A stretch of DNA of 64,000 bases from Cellulomonas xylanilytica (GCF_007989805.1 NZ_BJUB01000016.1:1-64000); one strand, 5' to 3'; shown: positions 23,888-32,060, numbered from the stretch's first letter. The notes: generated by a model not told the origin, from the sequence alone. Program-made: numbers and translations.

Positions 23888-25804
23888 ATGGCGACCGACG
23901 GCATCGTCGACGAGTCCGCCGTCCTGCAGGCCTTCGACGGCTCTCCAGGGTTCCAGGTCGTGGTGCGCGCGCCCGACCTCGAGATCGTCGCGGCCAACCG
24001 CGGTGCGCGCGACCTCCTGCAGCGCGCCCGCCTGGTCGGCGTGCGGCTCCGGGACCTGCGCGATCCCGGGATCCAGACGATCGTGACCGCGATGTCCGAG
24101 GTGGTCCGCACGGGCATGCGGTTCCACGAGGAGACCATCCCGGTCGTGGCCGACTGGTCCGACCCGGCGTCCGGCGTGTGGGTCGACCTGGAGGTCACCC
24201 CGTGGGTGGACGAGGCAGGCGCGCTGGTGGGTGCGATCGCCGCCGGCACGGACGTGACCGCCCGGGTACGTGCCGCCAGCCTCGAGCGCTCGGGCGCGGC
24301 CACCGCGGACGAGCGGCTGGCCCGTGCGCGCGAGGTGGTGCTGCGCCTGCAGGGCGCGCTGCTCCCGTCGACCGTGCCGCTGCTGCCGCGCGTCGACGTC
24401 GCGGCGTCGTACCTCGTCGCAGGGCTCGAGCAGGCGGCCGGAGGTGACTGGTTCGACTCGGCGACCCTCCCGGACGGGCGCGTCGCGCTGACGGTCGGTG
24501 ACGTCGTCGGCCACGGGGTCGAGGCGTCCGCGATCATGAGCCAGCTGCGCGCGGTCCTCGCGGCCCGGCTGCTCGAGGGCGCGACCGTGCTCGACGCGCT
24601 CAGCGCCGTGGAGGCCTTCGCCGGACGCGTCTCGGGAGCGTTCGCCGCGACGGTGTGCGTGTCGCTGCTCGACCCGCACACCGGGGACCTGGAGTACGCC
24701 ACCCGGGGGCATCCCGCACCGCTGGTGGTCGGCCCGCAGGGCGCGCGGCCCCTCCCCACCACCGGCGACGGACCGCTCGGGTCGCGGACCGAGGGCCGCG
24801 TCGCGACGGCTCGGCTGCAGGACGGCGACGCGATCGTCCTGTACACCGACGGTCTGGTCGAGAACCTGCACCGGCCGCTGCGCGACGGGCTGACGGTGCT
24901 CGAGGCCACCGCCGTCGAGGCCTACCGGGGGGCGGACGACGCGGTCCGTACCAACCCGTCGGTCGCGAGCCGGATCTGCCAGCTGGTCCCCGCGGTGCTC
25001 ACCGACGGCGGCTTCACCGACGACGTGACCGTCCTCGCGGCGCACCGGCGCGAGGCCCCGGCCCCGCTCCACCTCGACGTGCCCGCCGACCCGGGACGCC
25101 TGGCGGAGGTGCGCGGTGAGGTCGACGCGTGGGGTCGCGGCGTCGGTCTGGGCACCCGCGACCGCGCCGCGCTCGTCCTCGGTGTCAGCGAGGTCATGGC
25201 CAACGCGGTCGAGCACGCGTACCGCGACGCCCAGCCGGGCGACACCCGCACCGTCGAGGTCGACGCGACGATCCGCGACGACGCCATCATCGAGGTCGTC
25301 GTCCGGGACCACGGGCGCTGGCGTGAGCCCGACGTCGATCCGGGCGAGCGCGGGCGGGGGTTCAGCATGATGGCGTCCGCGGGCCTGCAGGTGGCCGTCG
25401 ACACGACCGACGAGGGCACCACGGTGACGCTCGAGTGCCCGGCCCGTCGTCCGGCGCCCGTCGACGTCGCGGACGTCGTCGTCGGCGTCGGCCAGCGCGA
25501 GAAGGCACCGGTCGCCGTCACGACCGACCCGGAGGGCGCACGCGTCGTGCGGGTCGGCGGCGCGGTCGACCACCGCGCCGCGGCGGCCCAGGTGCAGGCC
25601 GAGATCCTCCGGCTGTCCCGCAACGGGCTCGTCCCGGTCACCATCGACCTGCGGGACGTCGTGCACCTCGGGAGCGCCGGCGTTCGCGTCCTCGAGTCGC
25701 TGCTGCTGACGATCGACCGGCTCCAGGTCATCGCTCCCTCGGGGACGCCGGCCGCACAGACGCTGGAGGTCTCGGGCACGCCGTTCGTCGCGTCGGACGC
25801 CTGA
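23888..25804 (+). CDS. PAS-PP2C phosphatase-HATPase-STAS fusion (partner-switch in one chain)
   Basis: 638 residues. PAS about 10-130 (FQVVVRAPDLEIVAANRGAR). SpoIIE/RsbU-type PP2C about 165-385, with metal motifs GGDWFDS, VGDVVGHGVEAS, YTDGLVEN and FTDDVTVL. RsbW/SpoIIAB-type kinase fold about 390-520 (VLGVSEVMANAVEHAYRD, VVVRDHGRW, GRGFSMMASAG). STAS about 535-638 (VTIDLRDVVHLGSAGVRVLE). Family knowledge: PP2C dephosphorylates the STAS protein, which then traps the anti-sigma kinase and frees a sigma factor. Here all three roles sit on one polypeptide. Cytosolic. ATG 23888 with GAGGAGG upstream. No sigma-B-type gene is nearby. Confidence 0.9.
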   Translation: MATDGIVDESAVLQAFDGSPGFQVVVRAPDLEIVAANRGARDLLQRARLVGVRLRDLRDPGIQTIVTAMSEVVRTGMRFHEETIPVVADWSDPASGVWVDLEVTPWVDEAGALVGAIAAGTDVTARVRAASLERSGAATADERLARAREVVLRLQGALLPSTVPLLPRVDVAASYLVAGLEQAAGGDWFDSATLPDGRVALTVGDVVGHGVEASAIMSQLRAVLAARLLEGATVLDALSAVEAFAGRVSGAFAATVCVSLLDPHTGDLEYATRGHPAPLVVGPQGARPLPTTGDGPLGSRTEGRVATARLQDGDAIVLYTDGLVENLHRPLRDGLTVLEATAVEAYRGADDAVRTNPSVASRICQLVPAVLTDGGFTDDVTVLAAHRREAPAPLHLDVPADPGRLAEVRGEVDAWGRGVGLGTRDRAALVLGVSEVMANAVEHAYRDAQPGDTRTVEVDATIRDDAIIEVVVRDHGRWREPDVDPGERGRGFSMMASAGLQVAVDTTDEGTTVTLECPARRPAPVDVADVVVGVGQREKAPVAVTTDPEGARVVRVGGAVDHRAAAAQVQAEILRLSRNGLVPVTIDLRDVVHLGSAGVRVLESLLLTIDRLQVIAPSGTPAAQTLEVSGTPFVASDA

Positions 25805-25889
25805 CCCGCCGCACGTATCGGGGGGCGCCCCGAGCACTCCTTCCAGGCGTCGCGAGGCCCTCGACCCTCGCGCCGACGGAGGAGACGTC

Positions 25890-27467
25890 ATGGACGACCT
25901 GAGCGGCGGCCGCCTGCCGGTGATCTACGTGCGCGGCTACGCCGGAGGCCCGTCGGGCATCAGCGCCGCGGTCGACGACCCGTTCTACGGGTTCAACGAG
26001 GGGTCGGTCCAGGTGCGGGTGGACGACACGGACCGCCCGGCGTTCCACCAGTTCGAGAGCCCGTTGCTCCGTCTGATGATCGACCACGGGTACCAGCTGC
26101 TGGTGCAGGGCAACCAGCGGGGGTACCTCGACCAGCGCGACGACGGCACGATCGACGCGGCGTCGATCTGGGTGCACCGCTTCTACGACGAGTTCGCCCC
26201 GCAGCTCACCCGGGACCCGAACCCGTTCAGCATCGAACGGGCCGCGCAGAGCCTCTTCGACCTCATCCGCCTGGTCCGCCGGAAGACGGGTGCGCCGCGC
26301 GTCTTCCTGGTCGCGCACTCCATGGGCGGGCTCGTCGTGCGTGCCATGCTGCAGAAGACGATCCCGGACGCGACGGACGGCCGGCCGGACGCCGCCACGG
26401 ACTTCGTGGACCGGGTCTTCACCTACGCCACCCCGCACGGCGGGATCGAGTTCTCGATGGGCTTCGGTGCGCTGGAGAAGCTGCGGGACCTCACGGGGGT
26501 CGCCGGCGCGGACATCTTCGGGCCGGATCGCATGTACCGGTACCTGACGCCTCAGGCCTCGGCGCTGGCGACGGTCCCGAAGGGCTGGGACGCGACCGCG
26601 ATGCCCGCGGACGGCTTCCCCGCCGACCGTATCTTCTGCCTGGTGGGAACCAACTCGAGCGACTACGCAGCCGCGCTCGGGCTGGCCAGCCGTGCCGTCG
26701 GTGCCCGCAGCGACGGGCTGGTCCAGGTGGAGAACGCGTACGTGAAGGGCGCACCCCGGGCACTCGTGCACCGCAGCCACTCGGGCCGGTTCGGCATCGT
26801 GAACTCCGAGGAGGGGTACCAGAACCTGCAGCGGTTCCTGTTCGGTGACGTCGAGGTCCGGGCGCAGCTGACCGACATCCACCTGCCCGGCACCGAGCAG
26901 GACGACACCGTCTGGCAGCTGGAGGCGGCGCTCTCGATCCGCGGCCTGCCGGTGGTGCTGCACGAGCAGAGCACCGCCCACCTGTGCCCGATCCAGATCG
27001 AGCGCCCGAAGACCGCGGACGCGGCGGCCACCCCGGTCCCGCTGGTGCGCACGTTCCTCTCGACGCGCGCGACCAGGCCGACCGCGCGGGGCAGCGCGCG
27101 GGAGGTCACCACCATGCGGCACGTCCTGCAGCTGCGGCTGCTGTCGCTGCGCAAGCAGGGCGGGCTGCTGTCGTTCCTCGACCACCTCGAGCAGACCGCG
27201 GACTGGTCCGACGTCCTGGTGGTCGACATCGAGTTCCCGCAGGACGGCACCCCGCCCCGGTCGTGGGCCGTGTGGAGCTCGTCGCTGGGCACGGCCATCC
27301 GCGACTGGGTGCCGGACACCGCGACCGACGAGGAGCTCCAGGACGTCGACACGGCGACCGGGAGCTGGCTGGCGCGCATCCAGCTCCCCGTCGCCGCGCG
27401 CGAGCTGCTCGGAGCGTCCGCGGCGGTCACCGTCGCGGTGTCGGGCCGGGCACCCCTGCCGGCCTGA
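25890..27467 (+). CDS. PGAP1/lipase-like alpha/beta hydrolase
   Basis: 525 residues, ATG 25890 after GGAGGAGA. Nucleophile S144 in VAHSMGGLVVR marks the hydrolase core, with PVIYVRGYAGGP giving the oxyanion region and VHRSHSGRFGIVN a likely catalytic histidine. About 320-525 form a second, beta-rich region with no family I recognise (VEVRAQLTDIHLPG, LPVVLHEQSTAHLCPIQIER). There is no signal peptide, so it is predicted cytosolic, unusual for a lipase. Substrate unknown. It converges on the anti-sigma gene with three bases between stops. Confidence 0.75.
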   Translation: MDDLSGGRLPVIYVRGYAGGPSGISAAVDDPFYGFNEGSVQVRVDDTDRPAFHQFESPLLRLMIDHGYQLLVQGNQRGYLDQRDDGTIDAASIWVHRFYDEFAPQLTRDPNPFSIERAAQSLFDLIRLVRRKTGAPRVFLVAHSMGGLVVRAMLQKTIPDATDGRPDAATDFVDRVFTYATPHGGIEFSMGFGALEKLRDLTGVAGADIFGPDRMYRYLTPQASALATVPKGWDATAMPADGFPADRIFCLVGTNSSDYAAALGLASRAVGARSDGLVQVENAYVKGAPRALVHRSHSGRFGIVNSEEGYQNLQRFLFGDVEVRAQLTDIHLPGTEQDDTVWQLEAALSIRGLPVVLHEQSTAHLCPIQIERPKTADAAATPVPLVRTFLSTRATRPTARGSAREVTTMRHVLQLRLLSLRKQGGLLSFLDHLEQTADWSDVLVVDIEFPQDGTPPRSWAVWSSSLGTAIRDWVPDTATDEELQDVDTATGSWLARIQLPVAARELLGASAAVTVAVSGRAPLPA

Positions 27468-27470
27468 CGA

Positions 27471-28196
27471 TCAGGTCTGCGCGGCAGCCAGGACCGCGTC
27501 GGTGCCCTGCACACGGATCTCCACGCGCCGGATCGTGTCCGTGACGATGCTGGACGAGGCACCCAGCCCGCGCGCGCCGGTGCTGCCACCGGTCCAGGTG
27601 GCGACGACGGTGCTCGTGCCGTCGTCGTCGACGAGCACCAGCTCGTAGGTCGGGACCGTCGGGTAGGCCCCGTCGTCGGACGGGTAGCTGCACTCCCAGT
27701 CGATCCGGGTCCCCCAGCGCTTCTCCTGCAGGGTGAGGTCCGCGGTGACCGCGGCGGCACCGACCGGTTCGAGCTGCAGGGCGGACACCTGGGACGACGT
27801 CGTCGTCGCGGTCGCCTGCGGGACGCCCGTCGGACGCCCGAGGAGCACGCCGGCCACCCCACCGAGCACCAGCAACGCCGCAGCGGCGCCGGTCAGGACG
27901 GCGGTCCGCCGCCGACGGTCCCTCTGCACGGCCCGAGCCACCACCGCCAGCTCGACCACCTCGGCGGCCGGCGGCCCGCCGAGCGTCGTCGCCTCGGCGG
28001 CAGGCACCATCCGGAGCAGCCCAGGCATGCCCGCCAGGTCGGCCACGGCAGCCCGGCACGCCGCGCAGGTGCGCAGGTGGTCCTCGAAGACCCGGCGGTC
28101 CGCCGGGTCGAGCGAGCCGAGGACGTAGGCCGCGTCCCACTCGCGGAACGGGTCCTCGCCCGTCGTCCGCTGGTCGTCCGTGTCGCGGCCGGTCAT
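27471..28196 (-). CDS. Membrane anti-sigma factor with zinc anti-sigma motif
   Basis: 241 residues. N-terminal ZAS domain with H40-x3-C44-x2-C47 (EDHLRTCAACRAAV), which clamps the sigma factor in the cytoplasm; one membrane helix about 96-118 (VLTGAAAALLVLGGVAGVLLG); and an outer RskA-like domain (about 130-241, LEPVGAAAVTADL, YELVLVDDDG). Stress is sensed by release or proteolysis, by analogy with RskA/RslA. ATG 28196 overlaps the sigma stop, giving matched synthesis of the pair. Confidence 0.9.
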   Translation of the reverse strand: MTGRDTDDQRTTGEDPFREWDAAYVLGSLDPADRRVFEDHLRTCAACRAAVADLAGMPGLLRMVPAAEATTLGGPPAAEVVELAVVARAVQRDRRRRTAVLTGAAAALLVLGGVAGVLLGRPTGVPQATATTTSSQVSALQLEPVGAAAVTADLTLQEKRWGTRIDWECSYPSDDGAYPTVPTYELVLVDDDGTSTVVATWTGGSTGARGLGASSSIVTDTIRRVEIRVQGTDAVLAAAQT

Positions 28197-28699
28197 GCCG
28201 AGACTCCCCTCTCCTGGAGCGCGAGCCGGAGCGCGCGCAGGGCGTAGTGCATGCGGGACTTCACGGTCCCCTCCGGGATCTGGTGCTCGTGGGCCAGCTC
28301 GGCGACGGACCGTCCGCCGTAGTAGGCGCCGACCACCACCGCCCGGTGCTCCGGCGTGAGCTGCAGGAGCGCGTCCGCGACCAGCCAGCTGTCGAGGACG
28401 GCCTGGGTGGCGTCCGGCTGCGGCGTGTCCGGCGCGGCGTCCGTGCTGCGCTCGCGGGTGTGCCGTGCGCTGCGCCGGTCGTCGATGACCAGGTTGCGCA
28501 CGACGGTGTACAGCCACGCGCGGGTCGCCCCCTCGTCGCGCGCCAGGACCTCCGGGTGCTTCCACGCCCGCACCATCGCCTCCTGCACCACGTCCTCGGC
28601 GAGCGCGTGGTCGCCCGTGAGACGCACGACGTAGCCCTGCAGGGGTCGCGCGTAGGCCTGGTGGAGCGCGCGCAGGAGCGCGTCGGGTTCCTCGGCCAC
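28193..28699 (-). CDS. ECF sigma factor of the SigL/SigK type
   Basis: 168 residues. GTG 28699 is preferred as it lies four bases after AAGGAGG; GTG 28702 is too close. Region 2 (about 18-80): YVVRLTGDHALAEDVVQEAM and WLYTVVRNLVIDDRR. Region 4 (about 108-160): LLQLTPEHRAVVVGAYYGGR and IPEGTVKSRMHYALRALR. It is controlled by the next gene's zinc anti-sigma. The upstream region holds ECF-type promoters in both directions, so it very likely activates itself and the divergent lipoprotein. Confidence 0.92.
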   Translation of the reverse strand: MAEEPDALLRALHQAYARPLQGYVVRLTGDHALAEDVVQEAMVRAWKHPEVLARDEGATRAWLYTVVRNLVIDDRRSARHTRERSTDAAPDTPQPDATQAVLDSWLVADALLQLTPEHRAVVVGAYYGGRSVAELAHEHQIPEGTVKSRMHYALRALRLALQERGVSA

Positions 28700-28736
28700 C
28701 ACGCCTCCTTCCGGGTCACGTGCCGTTCCTACATCG

Positions 28737-28764
28737 TCAACGCAGGAGCCGGGCGGCAGGTTCA
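28737..28764 (-). promoter_or_regulatory. ECF-type promoter of the sigma/anti-sigma operon
   Basis: Read on the minus strand: -35 TGAACC (28764-28759), 16-base spacer, -10 CGTTGA (28742-28737), 38 bases before the sigma start codon. The TGAACC...CGT pattern is that described for mycobacterial SigL. Confidence 0.72.
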
Positions 28765-28772
28765 ACCCGCGG

Positions 28773-28800
28773 TGAACCCGACGGCCGCCGCCCTCGTAGT
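28773..28800 (+). promoter_or_regulatory. ECF-type promoter of the lipoprotein gene
   Basis: -35 TGAACC (28773-28778), 16-base spacer, -10 CGTAGT (28795-28800), 50 bases before the lipoprotein start. It mirrors the opposite promoter; the two -35 elements form the inverted repeat GGTTCA-N8-TGAACC (28759-28778). Confidence 0.72.
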
Positions 28801-28849
28801 CCCCCGTAGCGGGTCCCGAGGGACCGGCAACCGACCAGAGGAGAGCATC

Positions 28850-29380
28850 GTGCGACGGACCATCCTGTACTCGATCACCGCGCTCGTGGCTGCGGCCACC
28901 CTCGCCGCCTGCGGAGGCGGCTCCGAGGACGACACGCCGGCGGCCGCCGACGACTCGGCCTCCACCCAGGAGTCCCCCGCGGAGTCGCCCTCGGAGTCGC
29001 CCGCCGAGTCGCCCGCCGAGGCGATGTCGACGGACCTCGCGACGGCCGAGACCTCGCTCGGCACCGTCGTCGTCGACGGCGAGGGCATGACCGCGTACTA
29101 CTTCTCCAAGGACGTCAAGGACTCCGGCACCAGCGCCTGCGCGGGCGACTGCCTCACGGCGTGGCCGCCCATCACCACGGAGTCCGGCACCCCGACGGTC
29201 GAGGGCGTGACCGGCGAGGTCGGCACGATCACCGGGACCGACGGATCGACCCAGATCACGATCGACGGCCGCCCGGTCTACACGTTCGCGCAGGACGCCG
29301 CGCCGGGAGACGTCAACGGCCAGGGCGTGAACGACGTCTGGTGGGCGATCGCCCCGGACGGCTCCGAGATCACCGACTGA
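28850..29380 (+). CDS. Lipoprotein with COG4315-type secreted repeats
   Basis: 176 residues, GTG 28850 with GAGGAGAG upstream. The signal ends in lipobox LAAC (C21), so it is anchored on the outer membrane face. A linker of repeated SPAESP/SPSESP units (about 40-58) follows. Two copies of the Lipoprotein_15 repeat come next: VVVDGEGMTAYYFSKDVKD with CAGDCLTAWPP, and ITIDGRPVYTFAQD with VWWAIAPDG. The function of this family is unknown; electron-transfer roles have been suggested. The two cysteines in CAGDC could form a disulfide. It faces the ECF pair and has a matching promoter, so it is probably a regulon member. Confidence 0.85.
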   Translation: MRRTILYSITALVAAATLAACGGGSEDDTPAAADDSASTQESPAESPSESPAESPAEAMSTDLATAETSLGTVVVDGEGMTAYYFSKDVKDSGTSACAGDCLTAWPPITTESGTPTVEGVTGEVGTITGTDGSTQITIDGRPVYTFAQDAAPGDVNGQGVNDVWWAIAPDGSEITD

Positions 29381-29386
29381 CGCCCG

Positions 29387-29422
29387 CACCGGCACGGCGG
29401 TCACGTCGGCCGCCGTCCGGTG
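29387..29422 (+). terminator. Hairpin after the lipoprotein gene
   Basis: CACCGG-C-ACGGCGG (29387-29400) pairs with CCGCCGT-CCGGTG (29410-29422) with a one-base bulge. It lies between converging genes. No T-run. Confidence 0.55.
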
Positions 29423-29433
29423 GGCTGCGGCCG

Positions 29434-29829
29434 TCAGCCGCCGTCGCGCCCGTCCGTCTCCACGTTGAGGACGTTGCCGTCCGGGTCGGTGAACCAGGCG
29501 GCCCGCATGGAGCCGTCGGACAGGACGCCGTCCGTCCACGTCGCCTCGCCCGGCAGGTCGAAGGTCTGGAACTGGATCCCGGCGGTCCGGAGGGCCGCGA
29601 CCTCGGTGTCGAACGCGTCGGCGGACAGCTGGAACGAGATCGCCGTCGCCTTGTTGGTACCCGCGTAGGCGGAGGGGTAGACCAGGAAGCCGCCGTTGGA
29701 CGTGCGGTACAGGACCCCTTCGGGGACCTCGGGCCCGCTGGAGAACCCCAGCGTGCCCTCGTAGAACGCCCGTGCCCGGTCCAGGTCGGTGACGGCGAGG
29801 ACGGGCATGGCGGCGTGGTCGGCGAGCAT
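29434..29829 (-). CDS. VOC superfamily (glyoxalase-like) protein
   Basis: 131 residues. ATG 29829 is chosen for the GGGAGG eight bases before it. One beta-alpha-beta3 pair of glyoxalase folds: MPVLAVTDLDRARAFYEGTL at the start and MRAAWFTDPDGNVLNVE at the end, the usual metal-glutamate positions. Substrate unknown; members include dioxygenases and antibiotic-binding proteins. Not linked to its neighbours by spacing: it converges on the lipoprotein gene and diverges from the DUF6529 gene. Confidence 0.82.
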   Translation of the reverse strand: MLADHAAMPVLAVTDLDRARAFYEGTLGFSSGPEVPEGVLYRTSNGGFLVYPSAYAGTNKATAISFQLSADAFDTEVAALRTAGIQFQTFDLPGEATWTDGVLSDGSMRAAWFTDPDGNVLNVETDGRDGG

Positions 29830-29987
29830 GGTGCCTCCCGTGCGGGCCAGCCGTCCGTCGGCGGGCCGGCACCCCGACGCTACGACCGGCACGGACGACC
29901 GTCCAGGACCTGTGCACATCTGTGCACCACCTCACCCGGTGCGGCTCCGGGCTTCCCCGCCGGCCCGGCGCGCGCCACCATCGACGG

Positions 29988-30554
29988 GTGAGCACCGACG
30001 CGCGCGCGCCCGACCGGCCGTCGCAGTGGGGGCTGGCGGTGCTCGGCGCGGTCGGCCTGGCCGTCGCCGCGGCCCTCGCGGCCTACGCCGAGAGCCACCC
30101 CGGCGACGGCGCCGCCCTGACGGCCCTCGGGTTCAGCAGCATGCTGGAGATGAAGGCGTGGCTGACCACGGCGGCCGCCGCCCTCGTCGTGGTCCAGGTG
30201 CTCTCGGCGCTCGCGATGTGGGGCCGGCTCCCCGGGGTGCACGACACGCCCGGCTGGGTGTCCGGTCTGCACCGGTGGTCCGGGACGGTGGCCTTCCTGC
30301 TCACGCTGCCGGTCGCCTTCCACTGCGTCTGGTCGCTCGGCTTCGAGGACGAGTCCACCCGGGTGCTCGTGCACTCCGTCGCCGGGTGCGTGCTCTACGG
30401 CGTGTTCGCCGCGAAGATGCTCGCCCTGCGCCTGCGCGGCCTGCCGTCCGCCACCGTGCCCCTCCTGGGCGGGCTGCTGGCCGGGGTCGTCGTCGTCCTG
30501 TGGTTCAGCTCCGCGCTGTGGTTCTTCAGCCGGTCCGGTGAGGTGGGCTACTGA
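29988..30554 (+). CDS. DUF6529 membrane protein, possible heme-b carrier
   Basis: 188 residues from GTG 29988, no clear ribosome site. Five hydrophobic helices: about 13-33, 48-70, 88-108, 118-140 and 155-175. Histidines near helix ends (GLHRWSGT, AFHCVW, VLVHSVAGC) are placed like heme ligands in cytochrome b561 and ferric-reductase proteins, so heme binding is possible but unproven. The Rieske gene starts one base after its stop, suggesting the two form an electron-transfer unit in the membrane. Confidence 0.75.
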   Translation: MSTDARAPDRPSQWGLAVLGAVGLAVAAALAAYAESHPGDGAALTALGFSSMLEMKAWLTTAAAALVVVQVLSALAMWGRLPGVHDTPGWVSGLHRWSGTVAFLLTLPVAFHCVWSLGFEDESTRVLVHSVAGCVLYGVFAAKMLALRLRGLPSATVPLLGGLLAGVVVVLWFSSALWFFSRSGEVGY

Positions 30555-30555
30555 C

Positions 30556-31023
30556 ATGGGCGATCCCGTGGTCGGCCGCCGGTCCGTGCTCGAGGGTGCG
30601 GGCGTCGCGCTCGCGGCCGGGACGCTCGGGTACGTCGGCTTCGTGGCGATCGGGCCGCCTCCCGGGACGGACGAGGACGACACCGAGCGCGACGAGGACT
30701 CCTCCGGCAGCGGTTCGGGGGGCGACGGGCAGGACTCGCACCGACTGGCAGCCGTCGACGACATCCCCGACGGGGGCGGGATCGTGCTCAGCGACGACAA
30801 GCTCGTGCTCACCCGCGACGGTGGTGCGGTCCGCTGCTTCTCGGCGGTGTGCACCCACCAGGGGTGCCTCGTCGGCGGGGTGCAGGACGGTGAGATCCGG
30901 TGCCCGTGCCACGGCAGCGCGTTCGACGCGGCGACGGGAGCCGTGGTCCGGGGACCGGCGACGGAGCCGCTCGAGGCGGAGGAGATCGAGGTCACCGACC
31001 AGGGCGAGGTGCTGCGGACATGA
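30556..31023 (+). CDS. Rieske [2Fe-2S] protein, membrane-anchored
   Basis: 155 residues. N-terminus GRRSVLEGAGVALAAG is a twin-arginine-type signal/anchor, which fits export of a folded iron-sulfur protein by Tat. A disordered acidic/serine linker covers about 36-62. The Rieske domain has ligands C99, H101 (VCTHQGC) and C116, H119 (RCPCHG), with C104 and C118 able to form the stabilising disulfide. Carries one electron at the outer face. It is sandwiched between DUF6529 and a 30-residue membrane peptide; no cytochrome bc1 genes are nearby, so it is not the usual respiratory Rieske. Confidence 0.9.
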   Translation: MGDPVVGRRSVLEGAGVALAAGTLGYVGFVAIGPPPGTDEDDTERDEDSSGSGSGGDGQDSHRLAAVDDIPDGGGIVLSDDKLVLTRDGGAVRCFSAVCTHQGCLVGGVQDGEIRCPCHGSAFDAATGAVVRGPATEPLEAEEIEVTDQGEVLRT

Positions 31024-31112
31024 GGTCCTTCTGGGGACGCCTCCCCACCCTGGTCTGGGTCGCCGGAGCGGCCGTGACGGTCGGCGCGATGCTGGCGGCG
31101 CTGCGGGTCTGA
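31020..31112 (+). CDS. 30-residue single-helix membrane peptide
   Basis: ATG 31020 overlaps the Rieske stop (ATGA). MRSFWGRLPTL is followed by one helix (VWVAGAAVTVGAMLAAL) and a short end. Small one-helix subunits often stabilise cytochrome complexes, so it may be an assembly or structural subunit of the DUF6529-Rieske unit. The tight overlap and clear helix support it; its small size limits confidence. Confidence 0.55.
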   Translation: MRSFWGRLPTLVWVAGAAVTVGAMLAALRV

Positions 31113-31132
31113 ATCGACCTCCGCGTACCCCC

Positions 31133-31160
31133 TGGACACGCCTGACCTGGGTGGTACGTT
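31133..31160 (+). promoter_or_regulatory. Housekeeping-type promoter upstream of the DUF6325 gene
   Basis: TGGACA (31133-31138), 16-base spacer, TACGTT (31155-31160): five of six -35 matches and a TAnnnT -10. It implies a leader of about 110 bases before ATG 31276. Confidence 0.6.
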
Positions 31161-31275
31161 CCAGACGAAGGGCACGAAGGCGGCGGCGACGAAGCCGGCG
31201 CCGAGGCGGTGGGGGACGTGACGGGTCCTCCGTCGTGCAGCGATGTCGACCGACAGCAGCGAGAGGACGGCCCGA

Positions 31276-31725
31276 ATGACGCAGGACCTGGCGGGGCTCG
31301 AGGAGACGGGCCCCATCGACTACCTGGTGATCGCTTTTCCGAACGCCCACTTCACCGGTGAGGCGTTCCCGCTCCTGGTCGACCTGGTGGAGCGCGGCAT
31401 CATCCGCATCCTCGACCTGACCTTCATCCAGAAGGCGCAGGACGGGTCGGTCTCCGGCCTCGAGCTCAGCGAGCTGGCCGACGGGGGTGTCGACCTCACC
31501 ATCTTCGAGGGCGCCTCGTCCGGGCTGCTGGGCGACGATGACCTCGAGGAGGCGGCGAACGCGCTGGAGCCCGGGGACGCCGCCGGGGTGTTCGTGTACG
31601 AGAACGTGTGGGCCGCTCCGTTCGCCGTCGCGCTGCGTCGCGCCGGTGGACAGCTCGTCGCCAGCGGACGCATCCCGGTGCAGGCGGTCATCGCTGCCCT
31701 GGACGCCGCCGAACCCGTCGCCTGA
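31276..31725 (+). CDS. DUF6325 family protein
   Basis: 149 residues. ATG 31276 is preferred because GAGAGGA precedes it; an in-frame ATG at 31243 has no ribosome site. The sequence GPIDYLVIAFPNAHFTGEAF, LVERGIIRILDLTFIQKAQDG and LEPGDAAGVFVYENVWAAPF is the DUF6325 (formerly DUF1269-like) pattern: small alpha/beta proteins of unknown function, often next to SHOCT proteins, as here. Cytosolic. Confidence 0.8.
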   Translation: MTQDLAGLEETGPIDYLVIAFPNAHFTGEAFPLLVDLVERGIIRILDLTFIQKAQDGSVSGLELSELADGGVDLTIFEGASSGLLGDDDLEEAANALEPGDAAGVFVYENVWAAPFAVALRRAGGQLVASGRIPVQAVIAALDAAEPVA

Positions 31726-31748
31726 AACCGTCTGAGGAGGAGCTACCG

Positions 31749-32060
31749 ATGCCAGGACTGATCCGCGGGGTCGCCAGGACCGCCGTCATCGCCGGAACCG
31801 CCACCAGCGTCTCGAACCGGGTCTCCCGGCGACAGGCCGGACGCTGGGCGGCACAGGACCAGCAGCAGCAGCCCGCAGCGCCGCCGCCCCCGCAGTACGC
31901 CGCTCCGGAGCCGGTCTACGCACCGCCGCCGGCAGCACCTGCCGCACCCGACATGGACGCCAAGCTGGCCCAGCTGGCCCAGCTCGGCGCGCTGCGGGAC
32001 TCCGGCGTGCTGAGCGACATCGAGTTCGAGGTGCAGAAGAACCGCATCCTGTCGAGCTGA
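31749..32060 (+). CDS. SHOCT-domain small protein
   Basis: 103 residues. ATG 31749, ribosome site GAGGAGGAG at 31734-31742. Basic N-terminus with a short hydrophobic stretch (LIRGVARTAVIAGTATSV), a Gln/Pro-rich middle (DQQQQPAAPPPPQYA), and a C-terminal SHOCT helix pair (LAQLAQLGALRDSGVLSDIEFE). SHOCT domains mediate oligomerisation. It follows the DUF6325 gene by 23 bases, so they are co-transcribed. Confidence 0.85.
   Translation: MPGLIRGVARTAVIAGTATSVSNRVSRRQAGRWAAQDQQQQPAAPPPPQYAAPEPVYAPPPAAPAAPDMDAKLAQLAQLGALRDSGVLSDIEFEVQKNRILSS

Noticed and set aside
20881..24909. Stop-free minus-strand frame of about 1340 codons
   Set aside because: Antisense to the kinase, UBP, PAS-ANTAR-STAS and PP2C genes, which all carry catalytic motifs. 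No domain in the antisense product.
28976..29025. Tandem GAGTCGCCC-type repeats in the lipoprotein gene
   Set aside because: They encode the SPAESP linker of a lipoprotein; ordinary low-complexity linker DNA.
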